DNA of 64,000 nucleotides from Micromonospora sp. WMMD961 (GTDB taxonomy: Bacteria; Actinomycetota; Actinomycetes; Mycobacteriales; Micromonosporaceae): the NCBI RefSeq assembly GCF_029626145.1, contig NZ_JARUBJ010000002.1, positions 6,706,501-6,770,500 of the forward strand. Direction: 5' to 3'. The position numbers and the translations under genes were made by a program. The notes below the pieces were generated by a model that saw nothing but the letters and a program-made list of their open reading frames with translations, ran no database searches and was not told the DNA's origin. Positions 16,214 through 26,063 of the stretch are shown in pieces. Positions within the stretch are counted from its first letter, which is position 1, and every line of letters starts with the position of its first letter.

Positions 16214-17286
16214 GGTGTGCGCTCGCGGACTGCGGCGCGGACCTGCCGGATGCCGTCCCGGACGAGCCGCTCGGCCACGGCCAACTGGTCGCGGGTGACC
16301 ACCACCCCGCCGTGGTGTGCGCGGATGAAGTCGTCGAACGCCTCGGCCGTGGAGCGGGGCGTGAAGCCGTACTCCTGCTCCAGCCGGCTGGTGTCGACCA
16401 CCCGGCCGTGCACGAAGAGGTCGACCTGGTCCAGGCCGTAGCGGCCGAAGCCCATGGTGCGGGCCAGTGCGGCGGCACCGGACAGACCCGGTTCCAGCAC
16501 CGGCACGGCCACCCGGCCGGCCCGCCGGATCGCCTGCGACAGCGACAGCACGCCCGGGCCGGCAACGTTGTAGGTGCCCGGATGGTCCTCGACGATCGAC
16601 CGGTGCAGCACCTCCAACGCGTCGTCGAAGTGCAGGAACTGCAGGCGCGGGTCACGGCCGAAGACGGTCGGCACGAACGGCTGCGCGAAGTACCGGGTCA
16701 GTGTGGTGTCAGCGGTCGAGCCGATGAACGGCGCGAAGCGCAGCACCGTCGCGGTGACGTCGGGCCGGCGGCGTCGAAAGCCGCGAACGTACCCCTCGAG
16801 GTCGAGGATGTCGCGGCCGAACCCGCCGCGCGGCACCTCGCGTGGCTCGGTCTCCTCGGTGAAGACCGCCGGGTCCCGGAACGAGACCCCGTACGCGGCG
16901 GTCGACGACCGGACCACGAGCTTACGCAGGCGGGGTGCCCGTTGGCAGGCGGCCAGCAGGTGCATGGTGCCGATGACGTTCTGGTCCTTCATGGCCGACC
17001 GACCGCCGTGCTGCTGGTCCGGGGCGCTGACCAGCGCGAGGTGTACCACCGCGTCGACGTCCAGGTCGGCGAGGAGGCCGCCGAGCGCGTCGCTGTCGAG
17101 GCGGATGCGTTCGACCCGGTCCAGCAGGTCGGTGAACTCGGTGCCCGAATCCGGTGCGTCCACCCCGATGACCCGTTCGATCCGGGGGTCGGCGGCCAGC
17201 CGGGCCGCCACGTGCGCACCCAGGTAGCGGCCCACCCCGGTGACGACGACGACCCCCGGAGCACCTGAGGTGCCACCGGGGGTCAT
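16210..17286 (-). CDS. NAD-dependent epimerase/dehydratase family protein (GalE2-like, degenerate active site)
   Basis: This 358-residue extended SDR has a Rossmann start VVVVTGVGRYLGAHVAARL and the SSTAAYG segment. The expected catalytic YxxxK position reads FGRDI, so canonical epimerase chemistry is doubtful. It corresponds by order to Rv0501 (annotated galE2). ATG 17286 is preferred over the GTG nine bases upstream because of its spacing to GTAGG. It is co-transcribed with the acyltransferase. Confidence 0.85.
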   Translation of the reverse strand: MTPGGTSGAPGVVVVTGVGRYLGAHVAARLAADPRIERVIGVDAPDSGTEFTDLLDRVERIRLDSDALGGLLADLDVDAVVHLALVSAPDQQHGGRSAMKDQNVIGTMHLLAACQRAPRLRKLVVRSSTAAYGVSFRDPAVFTEETEPREVPRGGFGRDILDLEGYVRGFRRRRPDVTATVLRFAPFIGSTADTTLTRYFAQPFVPTVFGRDPRLQFLHFDDALEVLHRSIVEDHPGTYNVAGPGVLSLSQAIRRAGRVAVPVLEPGLSGAAALARTMGFGRYGLDQVDLFVHGRVVDTSRLEQEYGFTPRSTAEAFDDFIRAHHGGVVVTRDQLAVAERLVRDGIRQVRAAVRERTP

Positions 17287-17390
17287 CTGACACACCTACC
17301 CCGGCAGGAAGGACCGAGCCGGGACGACCACGGCCTGATCACCTGAGCCTCCGGGGATCGACAGTGAGGCAAGTGACGCCGAACGCCGGG

Positions 17391-17483
17391 CGGTCGGATG
17401 GGCCGGGGCGCTCCGGCGAAGCATGCGCCGCCGGCCTATCCGGTCGGATGGGCCGGGGACGCTCCATGCGCCGCCGGCCTATC
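17391..17483. repeat. two-copy imperfect tandem repeat
   Basis: A 50-base unit (17391-17440) starting CGGTCGGATGGGCCGGGG is repeated as a 43-base version (17441-17483) that lacks seven bases of the middle. It lies between the bS22 stop and the start of the SDR gene. It contains no T tract; it may be a local duplication or part of the 3' end of the bS22 transcript. Confidence 0.65.
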
Positions 17484-17501
17484 CGCTGAGCCCGGCGGCG
17501 A

Positions 17502-17603
17502 TCACTTGCCGAGACGGCGACGCTGGACGCGGGTCTTGCGCAGCAGCTTGCGGTGCTTCTTCTTAGCCATGCGCTTACGGCGCTTCTTGACCACCGAGCC
17601 CAT
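17502..17603 (-). CDS. 30S ribosomal protein bS22 (AURKAIP1/COX24-domain protein)
   Basis: This 33-codon frame begins MGSVVKKRRKRMAKKKHRKL and ends RVQRRRLGK. It is nearly identical to the mycobacterial 33-residue basic protein Rv0500B, which structures of mycobacterial ribosomes placed in the small subunit as bS22. Half of its residues are Lys or Arg. It lies between the small HTH gene and the SDR gene, exactly as Rv0500A-Rv0500B-Rv0501 in M. tuberculosis. It is too short for most ORF callers. Confidence 0.95.
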   Translation of the reverse strand: MGSVVKKRRKRMAKKKHRKLLRKTRVQRRRLGK

Positions 17604-17817
17604 ACGACAGCCTTTCGATACAACGTGCGGGGCGGACCGGATGACACCACGCAGGTGGCGACGGCGACCGCTTGCGGACAACGGACCGGACCAGTCTGGG
17701 CGGCGGGGCGCACCGGTGGGGTCTCGGTCGGGCTCCAGGGTAGCCGGAGAGCGTCAGCCGGACCAACGCGCCCCCGTCGATGCCGGTTAGGTGGCACTCG
17801 GAGGGCGGGGCGGTGGC

Positions 17818-18027
17818 TCAGGCGGTCTCCTGAAAAGCACCCCGGAGATATTCGTGCACCGCATGCTCGGGCACCCGGAATGAGCGGCCGACCCGGACGG
17901 CGGTGAGCTCACCGCTGTGCACCAGGCGATAGACCGTCATCTTCGACACCCGCATGACCGTCGCCACCTCAGCAACGGTCAGGAACTTGACCTCCGACAG
18001 CCGTCCGTCGGACTGCGACCCGGCCAT
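17818..18027 (-). CDS. small helix-turn-helix protein, excisionase/MerR-like fold
   Basis: This 69-residue protein has one winged HTH: FLTVAEVATVMRVSKMTVYR is the helix-turn-helix and GELTAVRVGRSFRVPEHAV the wing. It is annotated widely as an excisionase-family DNA-binding protein but is not linked to any phage here. It corresponds by place and sequence to Rv0500A, always beside bS22. It is a likely transcription factor of unknown target. Confidence 0.88.
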   Translation of the reverse strand: MAGSQSDGRLSEVKFLTVAEVATVMRVSKMTVYRLVHSGELTAVRVGRSFRVPEHAVHEYLRGAFQETA

Positions 18028-18271
18028 GGCTCACCGACCCATCCCATGCCCGGCGCGTGCCAACCCGACGGATGCTCCGGGCCGGGCCGGCGACGCGCGT
18101 GTTACCAGTACGGTAGCGGGGCGGTTGTGACCGGCGCGATCCCTTCGTACAACTGATCATGTTTCTCCTCGCCGTTCACCCGATCCGTGCTCCCGGTTCG
18201 TGCCCGCCTGGGGTCCGTGTCCCAGGTGTTCCGACGCCGCTCAGCCAGCGTCCCGGTTGGTCCGACGCCGC

Positions 18272-19452
18272 TCACTCGGCGCGCAGCGCCACCACCGGGT
18301 CGAGCCGGCCGGCGCGTTGCGCGGGTACGACCCCGAAGACGATGCCCACCACCGCCGACACACCGAAGGCGAGCGCCAACGACCACCAGGTGATCGCGGC
18401 CGGGATCGGCGACAGGGCATCGACCAGCAGGGCGGTTCCCACGCCCAACGCCATCCCGGTCAACCCGCCGATCGTGGTGAGCAGCACCGCTTCCAGCAGG
18501 AACTGGACGCCGATGTCGCGGGGGCGAGCGCCGACCGCCTTGCGCAGACCGATCTCCCGGGTCCGTTCCCGAACGCTGACCAGCATGATGTTGGAGACAC
18601 CGACGCCGCCGACGAGCAACGAGATGCCGGCGATGGCGGCCAGTACGCCGGTGAGGACGCCGAGGATGTCGCCGAGCACACCGAGGATCTGCTGCTGGGT
18701 GACCGCGCTGAACTCGGTGTCGGGGTGGCGGCGGTTGAGCTCGGCGACGATCCGCTCGCCCAACTCGTCGATCCGCTCCCGGTCGGGCGCCTTCACCGCG
18801 ATGCCGTCCACCCGCTGGGTGCCCCAGAGCCGCTGCGCGGCGGTCACCGGCACGTGCACCTCGTCGTCCCGGTCGACGCCGAGGCTCTGCCCCAGCGGCG
18901 CGAAGACGCCGATCACCCGGAACCGCACCCCGGCCAGCGCCACCTGCTGGCCGAGCGGGTCCCGGTCGGGGAAGAGCGCCCGGGCCACCGAGTCGCCGAG
19001 CACCGCCACGCGTCGGCTGGTGTCCACGTCGGCGCCGGTGAGGTAGCGCCCACGGGCCAGCGAGCGGGTGAACACCGCCGGGGTGGTCTCCAGCACCCCC
19101 TGCACGGTGGTGAAGTCGGAGCGGTTGCCGGCTCGGGCGGTCGCCCCGGAGGCGACGGTGACCGCCACCCGGTCCGGGTCGCCGACCACCCGGGTGACGG
19201 CGTCGACGTCCCTGAGGGTCAGCGGCGAGACCACCGGCGCGTTGCCCACCTCGATCCGGCCGGGGACGACCAGCAGCAGGTTGGAGCCGAGGCCCTCGAC
19301 CTGCTGCTCGACCTTCTGTTTGGTGCCGGTGCCGATGGCCACCAGCAGGACCACCGAGGCCACCCCGATGATCACCCCGAGCATGGTCAGCGCGCTGCGC
19401 AACCGGTTGGCCCGGAGGGCGTCCAGCGCGACCCGCCACGCCTCGGCGACCC

Positions 19453-19456
<4 letters not shown>
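18272..19456 (-). CDS. MacB-like ABC transporter permease (FtsX fold)
   Basis: This 394-residue permease has one N-terminal membrane helix (about 19-43), a large extracytoplasmic MacB-core domain, and three C-terminal helices. The conserved cytoplasmic loop SVRERTREIGLRKAVGA precedes the second helix. GTG 19456 overlaps the ATPase stop (GTGA) and follows GGAGG. With the ATPase and adaptor genes it forms a MacAB-type exporter operon; such systems export peptides, macrolides or lipids. The substrate is not readable. Confidence 0.9.
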
Positions 19457-20447
<991 letters not shown>

Positions 20448-20451
<4 letters not shown>

Positions 20452-21839
20452 CGCACCTCCTGGCCGTCGCGGACCTGGTCGGTGCCGCGCACCACGATCC
20501 GGTCACCGGGTTGGACACCGTTGAGGATCTGCACCAGATCCGACCCCTGGACACCCACGGTCACCGCCGCCCGGCCGGCCCTGCCGTCCCGGACCACCCA
20601 CACCGCGTCCCGGCCGTCGGCGGAGAACACCGCCGAGGCGGGGACGGTCACCGCGTCGGCGGCCTCGCGTACCCGCAGGTGGACGATCGCGTTCATGCCG
20701 GGGCGGGGGGTGGGAGCCGGCTCGTCCTCGGCCAGCTTCCCGGCGCCCAGGGCGAGGCGTACCCGGTAGGTGACCCCGCCCTGGGCGGAGTTGGTGGGCA
20801 GCACGTCGACCGAACGGACCACGGCGTCGTAGCTGGCGCCGGTGACGGCGTCCAACTCGACAGTGGCGGTCACGCCGGCCTTGACCAGCAGCACGTCGGT
20901 CTCGTCCACCTCGGCGAGGAGCCCCAACTGCCCGGTGTCGACCACGGTCAGGACCGGTGTGCCGGCGGTGACCCGACCGCCGACCACGACCGCGTCGTCG
21001 ACCCCGGCCGGCGGCCCGCCCTGGCCGGGGGCCAGCACGGAGGGGTCGATGCCGGCGGCCTGGGCGCCACCGGCCTGTTCCAACAGCCCGGCGAGACCAC
21101 CGGTCGCGCTGCCGCCGGCCCGGGTGCCGCCCGGCTGCACCACACCGGCGATCGGAGCGCGCAGGGTCAACGCGTCCACTGTCGCCTTCGCCAGGTCGTA
21201 CCCCTGCTGGGCCTGGAGCCGCTGCGCCGCGGAGAGCGCGCCGACGGCGGAGCTCAGCCCGTTGATCCCGCGCTGCACGGCGCGTACGGCCTGGTCCGCG
21301 CTGCGCGCAGCGGCGGCGTACTGCCGCTGGGCGGACGTCACCTGGGTCAGCAGCGCCGCCCGCAACTGCGGGTCGGCGATCTTCGCGGCGGCCTCGCGGG
21401 CGGCGTCGAACGCCTCGTTCGCCGCCTTGTCCGTGCCGCGTCGGCTGCCGGTCAGGTCACCCGTGGAGACGCCCCGTCCGGCGCGCTTCGCCGCGTCCAA
21501 CGCCTCCTTCGCCTGCCGGAGCCGCTGCTGGGCGGCGGGCGAGTCGACCACGGCGAGGACCTGGCCACGCTTCACCGACTGTCCTGGCTGGACGCGGAGA
21601 CTCGCCAGGGTGCCGTCGGCGGGAGCGGTGAGGGTGGCGGCGGCCCGAGCGGTCACCGTCGCCGGAGCGTCGATCACCTCGCTGACCGGGTTGCGGGCCG
21701 CCGACGCCAGCGCGAGGTCCGGGTCGTCATCGCCGCACGAGGCGGCGGTGGTGGCGGTGAGGACGGCGACGGCGGTCAGGGCGACGAGCAGGCGGGGCCG
21801 CGTGGTGTTGGCTGGCCGCGGCAACTGGGGGCGGCGCAC
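20448..21839 (-). CDS. membrane-fusion (HlyD/MacA-like) adaptor lipoprotein of ABC exporter
   Basis: This 463-residue protein has an N-terminal signal and a lipobox-like TAASC (C35). Next come a biotinyl-lipoyl half-motif (GTLASLRVQPGQSVKRGQVL), a coiled-coil hairpin rich in Ala/Gln (about 95-215), the second lipoyl half, and a beta-barrel (VEVDETDVLL-like region, VRLALGAG). It is the first gene of the operon, with the ATPase and permease following. It bridges the permease to the cell envelope. Confidence 0.88.
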
Positions 21840-21881
21840 CCATCGATGGTACGACCGACCGTCACCTGGCCGACGGGCCCG

Positions 21882-23183
21882 TCAGGCGGTGGCGGCGCGG
21901 ACGTACGCGACGCACTCGTCGTGCAGCGTCGACCACTTCTCACCGAACGCCTGCTCGGCGGCCACGTCGAGGGTGTCGCGCTCGTGCACCACCGCCTTGA
22001 AGAAGGCGAGCAGCCGCTGCGGCCCGTACCGGTCGACGAGGTGCCGGACGGCGAGGTAACCGACACCGTAGCTGCCGGCGACCCGCTCGGCGGAGGCGTC
22101 GGCGGCGGGGTTGACGCCCGCCAACTGGCCGTCCCAACCACCCCGGACCAGTTTGCGCACCTCGGCGATGCCCTCGTACCGGTCGACCGCCTGGCCGCCA
22201 GCACCGGCCAACTCGGCCAGCCCTTCCACCAGCCACCAGGTCGTCTTGCCCGGGTAGCCGCGCTCGGGCAACGAGGCCGCGTGGGTCAACTCGTGCCGGA
22301 GCAGGTCGTCGGTGCCGTTGCGGGAAAGCCCTTCGGCGTTGAGCACCACCTCGTGGTGACCGCCGCCCACGGTCACCGCGTACCCGCCGGTCCACTCCGG
22401 TCGGTCACCGCCGTACCAGCGCTGCCACTCGGTGCGGCCGGCGTAGAAGATCCGGTAGCGGTCCGGCGGCGAGTCGGTCAACGTGTACCCGTCGGCGACC
22501 TTGGCCGCCGCCTCGGCCTGCGCGAGCAGGCCGGGCAGTTTGCCGCGCAACGCGGGGGTGGTGGCGACGATGGTCCGCGCGCCGACCGCCACCACCAGGT
22601 CGCTGACCTCCCAGGGCCGGGTGCCGGTCTCCACCGACTTGGACTCCTCCACGGCGACCAGCCGGGGCTGGTCACCGTTCTCCCGCCAACGGATGCCGAT
22701 CAGGACCGGGCTGGGCCGGCAGTTCGGTACGACGAAGCAGTACTGGAAGCGCACCAGAAGCCGCCACTCCCCCGGCTTACCGACAACCGGTGCGGGCAGA
22801 CCGCTCGGTTCGGCCCGCCAGACGGTCACCTTGAGCTCGCGGAGCGCAGCGAAGCGTCGGCGCAGGTCAGCGTGTGCGGCGGGGTCGGCGACGGCGAGAA
22901 ACCCGGCGCGGTCACCACCGAGCAGCGCGCTGGACTGCCGGTTGAGCTGTGTGGTCATCCGCTCGGCGAGCGCTCGGGCCGCCGCGGTGGCGGGGTCGTC
23001 GGCCGTCGAGACGCCGGCCCGGCTGAACGTGGACCGGGCGCCGTTCTCCCGGATCACTCCAGCGACGAGCACCGCCGGTAGACCGCAACCCAGTAGCACG
23101 ACAACCACCACGAGCACCGTCCACAGCGGCCAGAGCCGCCGTGGTGCTGGCCGCTGCTGCACCCCGTCAGTCCCGTCAGTCAC
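21882..23183 (-). CDS. membrane-anchored gluzincin-type metalloprotease-like protein
   Basis: The 433 residues begin with one membrane helix (about 17-43) that exposes the rest outside. A zinc-binding HELTH lies at residues 297-301, with a Glu in WWLVEGLAEL (E320) as likely third ligand, the arrangement of peptidase MA-like gluzincins. The middle domain resembles a lipoprotein/SnoaL-like fold with two Cys (QYCFVVPNC). No peptidase substrate is known. It is separated from the exporter operon by 42 bases on the same strand, so co-expression is plausible. Confidence 0.75.
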   Translation of the reverse strand: MTDGTDGVQQRPAPRRLWPLWTVLVVVVVLLGCGLPAVLVAGVIRENGARSTFSRAGVSTADDPATAAARALAERMTTQLNRQSSALLGGDRAGFLAVADPAAHADLRRRFAALRELKVTVWRAEPSGLPAPVVGKPGEWRLLVRFQYCFVVPNCRPSPVLIGIRWRENGDQPRLVAVEESKSVETGTRPWEVSDLVVAVGARTIVATTPALRGKLPGLLAQAEAAAKVADGYTLTDSPPDRYRIFYAGRTEWQRWYGGDRPEWTGGYAVTVGGGHHEVVLNAEGLSRNGTDDLLRHELTHAASLPERGYPGKTTWWLVEGLAELAGAGGQAVDRYEGIAEVRKLVRGGWDGQLAGVNPAADASAERVAGSYGVGYLAVRHLVDRYGPQRLLAFFKAVVHERDTLDVAAEQAFGEKWSTLHDECVAYVRAATA

Positions 23184-23240
23184 CCGCCGAAGGGTACGAC
23201 CATTCCCTGAGCGGGGCGAGGCCGCCCCGGGCCGACCCGC

Positions 23241-23816
23241 TCACGCGTCGGCGGCCGGCCAGGAGCGGAACGAGATGTCCATGCTGGCGACCAGTTGGTG
23301 GTACGAGCGGTCGAGTTCGCGGGGCAGGCCGAAGCCACCTGCGGCCTCCAGGGCGACGAAGCCGTGCAGGGCGCTGCGCAGGGCACGGGTCGCGTCCACG
23401 GCATCGTCACCGGTGAGCCCGTACCCGCGCAGCACCGCGAAGATGGCGCCGACCGCGCGCTCGCCCGCCTCCACATGCTCCGGGTCGTTCGGGTCCGGCA
23501 CCTGCTGCGTCGCCGGATAGCGGCCGGGGTGCCGGTGGGCGTAGTCGCGGTAGGCGTCGGCCATCGCCCGCAGCGCGTCCCCACCGGCCCGCCCGGCGGC
23601 GGCGGTGGTCAGCTCGGTGGCCAACTCTGCGGTGGCCAGCGCGGACAACTTCTGGGACAGCGCGTCCGCACCCCGCACGTGCTTGTAGAGGCTGGGTAGC
23701 GCCACCCCGAGCCGGCTGGCGAGTGCGGCGAGGGTGAGCTGCTGGTAGCCGACCTCGTCGGCCAGCCGTGCTGCCTCCCGCACCACGGTCTGCTGGTTGA
23801 GACCGACCCTAGGCAC
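23241..23816 (-). CDS. TetR-family transcriptional regulator
   Basis: This 191-residue regulator has an N-terminal HTH (YQQLTLAALASRLGVALPSL, recognition helix ending YKHVRG) and a C-terminal ligand domain of the WHG-like kind (ALRAMADAYRDYAHRHPGRY). GTG 23816 overlaps the end of the hydrolase gene by 8 bases, so the two are one operon. A TetR-type palindrome sits in front of the hydrolase, suggesting the operon represses itself. Confidence 0.9.
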   Translation of the reverse strand: MPRVGLNQQTVVREAARLADEVGYQQLTLAALASRLGVALPSLYKHVRGADALSQKLSALATAELATELTTAAAGRAGGDALRAMADAYRDYAHRHPGRYPATQQVPDPNDPEHVEAGERAVGAIFAVLRGYGLTGDDAVDATRALRSALHGFVALEAAGGFGLPRELDRSYHQLVASMDISFRSWPAADA

Positions 23817-24609
23817 CGGTGCACACCGCCAGGAAGCCGCGCAGTTCCTCGGCCGTGCGCTGCGGCCGGTCGGCGTGCGGATAGTGGCCGGCCTCCTCGA
23901 TCATCCGGGCCTCGGCGGTGCGGAAGAGCCGGCGCGCGGCTCGCGCCTCCGCCCCCGGGTCGGGGAAGTCCGGATCCTTGGCACCCATCAGCACCAGCAC
24001 CGGCTGCCGCACCTGCGGGGCGCGGGCGGTCCAGTGCGGCTCGACCGGGACGATCACCCCGCGCATCGCGGCCATCCGGCCGGGCTCGCGCAGGTTGGCC
24101 ACCATGGATCGCCGGTACGCGGCGTCGTCGGCCGGCCGGTGCACCGGGAACAGCGTCTTGTGGAACATCCCGAACAGTCGAGGGCTGTGCAGCACGGACC
24201 ACATGGCCATCCGCACCAACGGGTTGAGCTTGCGCTGACCCACGAACGCGCCGACCTGCACGATGCCGGCGACCAGCTCGGGCGCGTCGGCCGCGGCGAA
24301 GACCACCGCCGCCGCGCTGGACGAGCTGCCGACCAACACGGCCGGGCCGGCGTCGAGGTCGCGGACCACGGCCAGCAGATCCGCGCCGACCTCCGCCGGT
24401 GCGTACGTGGGCCAGCCGACGCTGGACTCGCCGTGCCCCCGGACGTCGACGGAGGCGACCGTGTGACCGGCCGCTACCAGCAGCGGCACCAGGTGCCGGT
24501 AGCTCGACCGGTTCTCGCCCATGCCGTGTGCGAGGACGACCAGTGGGCCCTCGCCGTGTACCTCGTACGCGATGTGGCCGCCGTCGCGACGAACCTGGCT
24601 AGTTGTCAT
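23809..24609 (-). CDS. alpha/beta hydrolase
   Basis: This 266-residue alpha/beta-hydrolase has an oxyanion HGMGENR, nucleophile elbow VGSSSSAAA (Ser), acid in MGAKDPDFPDPG and catalytic His in EEAGHYPH. It is a cytosolic esterase, lactonase or haloperoxidase-like enzyme; the substrate is unknown. ATG 24609 (MTTSQVRRDGG) is chosen; an ATG at 24615 is in frame. It is the first gene of an operon with a TetR regulator, typical of a ligand-inducible detoxification unit. Confidence 0.88.
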   Translation of the reverse strand: MTTSQVRRDGGHIAYEVHGEGPLVVLAHGMGENRSSYRHLVPLLVAAGHTVASVDVRGHGESSVGWPTYAPAEVGADLLAVVRDLDAGPAVLVGSSSSAAAVVFAAADAPELVAGIVQVGAFVGQRKLNPLVRMAMWSVLHSPRLFGMFHKTLFPVHRPADDAAYRRSMVANLREPGRMAAMRGVIVPVEPHWTARAPQVRQPVLVLMGAKDPDFPDPGAEARAARRLFRTAEARMIEEAGHYPHADRPQRTAEELRGFLAVCTGA

Positions 24610-24618
24610 AGCCATAAA

Positions 24619-24633
24619 GCTAACTCGCTTAGC
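24619..24633. promoter_or_regulatory. TetR-type operator before hydrolase-tetR operon
   Basis: GCTAACTCGCTTAGC is a perfect palindrome of 5-base arms around a 5-base centre. It lies about 10 bases upstream of the hydrolase start on the minus strand. Position and symmetry fit the binding site of the TetR regulator encoded by the second gene. Confidence 0.6.
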
Positions 24634-24711
24634 CAACGTCGTCAAGTCGCAGACGCGAACGGGCCGGCGGGACCACAGAGGGTCACCGCCGGCCCGTGGA
24701 CCGAATTCGGG

Positions 24712-25632
24712 CTACTTCTTGGAGATCAGGGCCCGGCCGAAGAAGACCAGGTTGGCCGGGCGCTCGGCGAGCCGGCGCATCAGGTAGCCGTACCACTCGT
24801 CGCCGTACGGGACGTAGGTGCGCACCGTGTAACCCTCGGCGGCCAGGCGCGCCTGCTCCTCCGGGCGGATGCCGTAGAGCATCTGGAACTCGAAGCGCTC
24901 CGGCCCCCGGTCGAACCACCGGGCCCGGTCCTCCCCGATGGCGATCATCCGAGGATCGTGGGTCGCCAGCATCGGATAGCCGTCGCCGGACATCAAGATG
25001 TTCATGCACCGGACGTACGACTTGTCCACCTCGCGGGCCGACTGGTACGCCACCGACTCCGGCTCCTTGTAGGCACCCTTACACAGCCGCACCCGCGACC
25101 CTGCCGAGGAGAGCTCCCGGCAGTCCGACTCGGTCCGGCGCAGGTACGCCTGGAGCACCGCGCCCGTCGACGGGAAGTCCTTACGCAGCCGACCCAGCAC
25201 CTCCAACGTCGAGTCGGTGGTGGTGTGGTCCTCCATGTCCAGGGTGACCGTGGTGCCCGCCGTGTCGGCCGCCGCGCAGATCGCCCGCGCGTTGTCGTAC
25301 GCCAACTGCTCGTCGAACATCTGGCCGAGCGCGGACAGCTTCACGCTGACCTCGGCGGCGGGAGTGAGCCCCGCGGCGGCGAGCAACGTCAGCATCTTCA
25401 GGTACTCGTCGCGGGTGGCGACGGCCTGTTCGGGGGTGACGGTGTCCTCACCGAGGTGGTCGAGGGTGACCGCGAGACCGTCGTCGACGAGCCCGCGGGT
25501 CGCGCGCAACGCGTCGTCGGTGGCAGCGCCGGCGACGAACCGGCGAACGACGTCCCGGGTGTACGGGGCGGTCGCGACGAGCCGCTCGACCTGGGATGAC
25601 CGGGAGGCGGCGAGGATGACGGAACGGAGCAT
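24712..25632 (-). CDS. proline dehydrogenase
   Basis: This 306-residue monofunctional, FAD-dependent proline dehydrogenase oxidises proline to pyrroline-5-carboxylate, the first step of proline catabolism. The TIM-barrel motifs include VTLDMEDHTT, RVRLCKGAYKEP and a C-terminal EFQMLYGIRPEE (flavin and substrate site). The ATG at 25632 (MLRSVILAAS) is chosen over in-frame codons upstream with no homology. The partner dehydrogenase is not adjacent. Confidence 0.92.
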   Translation of the reverse strand: MLRSVILAASRSSQVERLVATAPYTRDVVRRFVAGAATDDALRATRGLVDDGLAVTLDHLGEDTVTPEQAVATRDEYLKMLTLLAAAGLTPAAEVSVKLSALGQMFDEQLAYDNARAICAAADTAGTTVTLDMEDHTTTDSTLEVLGRLRKDFPSTGAVLQAYLRRTESDCRELSSAGSRVRLCKGAYKEPESVAYQSAREVDKSYVRCMNILMSGDGYPMLATHDPRMIAIGEDRARWFDRGPERFEFQMLYGIRPEEQARLAAEGYTVRTYVPYGDEWYGYLMRRLAERPANLVFFGRALISKK

Positions 25633-25694
25633 GAGCCGAGCGTATCGCCCCTGCCAGGACCCCCGCCCGGCGGCGGCTGCGCCATCCCCCGAAC

Positions 25695-25748
25695 GCAAGG
25701 AAGGGCCCCTTGTACAACAAAATCCGTTAACAAGGGCCCCTTCCTTGC
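25695..25748. repeat. palindromic repeat, AAGGAAGGGCCCCTTGT family, copy 1
   Basis: The 19-base arms 25695-25713 and 25730-25748 are complementary except for one central position and enclose 16 bases. A second, perfect member of the family lies at 35195-35262. It is intergenic, between the divergent proline dehydrogenase and lipoprotein genes, so here it is not at a gene end. The family looks like a dispersed REP or MITE-like repeat of Micromonosporaceae. Confidence 0.7.
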
Positions 25749-25789
25749 CTGGGGCTGCGGTGCTGGCGCGTATCGGCTACAACGATGCC

Positions 25790-26062
25790 GTGGACCAACG
25801 CCCCCGCCGCCGGCTCCGGTCGGCCTCCGTGCAGCTCGGCGCGCTCACCGCTCTCGCGCTCGCCCTCTCCGGCTGCAACATGACCTCGGACGACGACGAT
25901 GACGACGACTGCGCCCTCGGGCCGGTCGGCGGCGGTGACACCGTCGCGCTGGCGATGCGGGTCCCCGACCCGGCCGCCGGTCGCGCCGCCCCCGAGCCGA
26001 CCACGGCCGCCCTGCCCGATCGCGGGGGCTTCGGCACCCACCTCGCCGCCTGCGGCGGCTGA
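25790..26062 (+). CDS. small Asp-rich lipoprotein
   Basis: This 90-residue predicted lipoprotein has a basic N-terminus (MDQRPRRRLRSAS), a hydrophobic stretch and lipobox LSGC (C29). A run of seven Asp residues and another Cys follow. The rest is Ala/Pro-rich and has no domain I recognise. It ends one base before the ATP-grasp gene, so the two are surely co-translated. E. coli YgiB/YjfM lipoprotein-like partners of YgiC/YjfC offer a functional analogy only. Confidence 0.75.
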   Translation: MDQRPRRRLRSASVQLGALTALALALSGCNMTSDDDDDDDCALGPVGGGDTVALAMRVPDPAAGRAAPEPTTAALPDRGGFGTHLAACGG

Positions 26063-26063
26063 G

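Noticed and set aside
17391..17483. Attachment site of a mobile element
   Set aside because: No tRNA, integrase or tyrosine recombinase; the nearby excisionase-like HTH is the conserved Rv0500A-type protein, not a phage gene.
20511..23081. 856-codon plus-strand ORF, the longest in the window
   Set aside because: It is antisense to the adaptor and metalloprotease-like genes; His/Gly/Arg-rich with no motif.
23797..25599. 600-codon plus-strand ORF
   Set aside because: It lies opposite alpha/beta hydrolase and proline dehydrogenase and reads as random GC-rich sequence.
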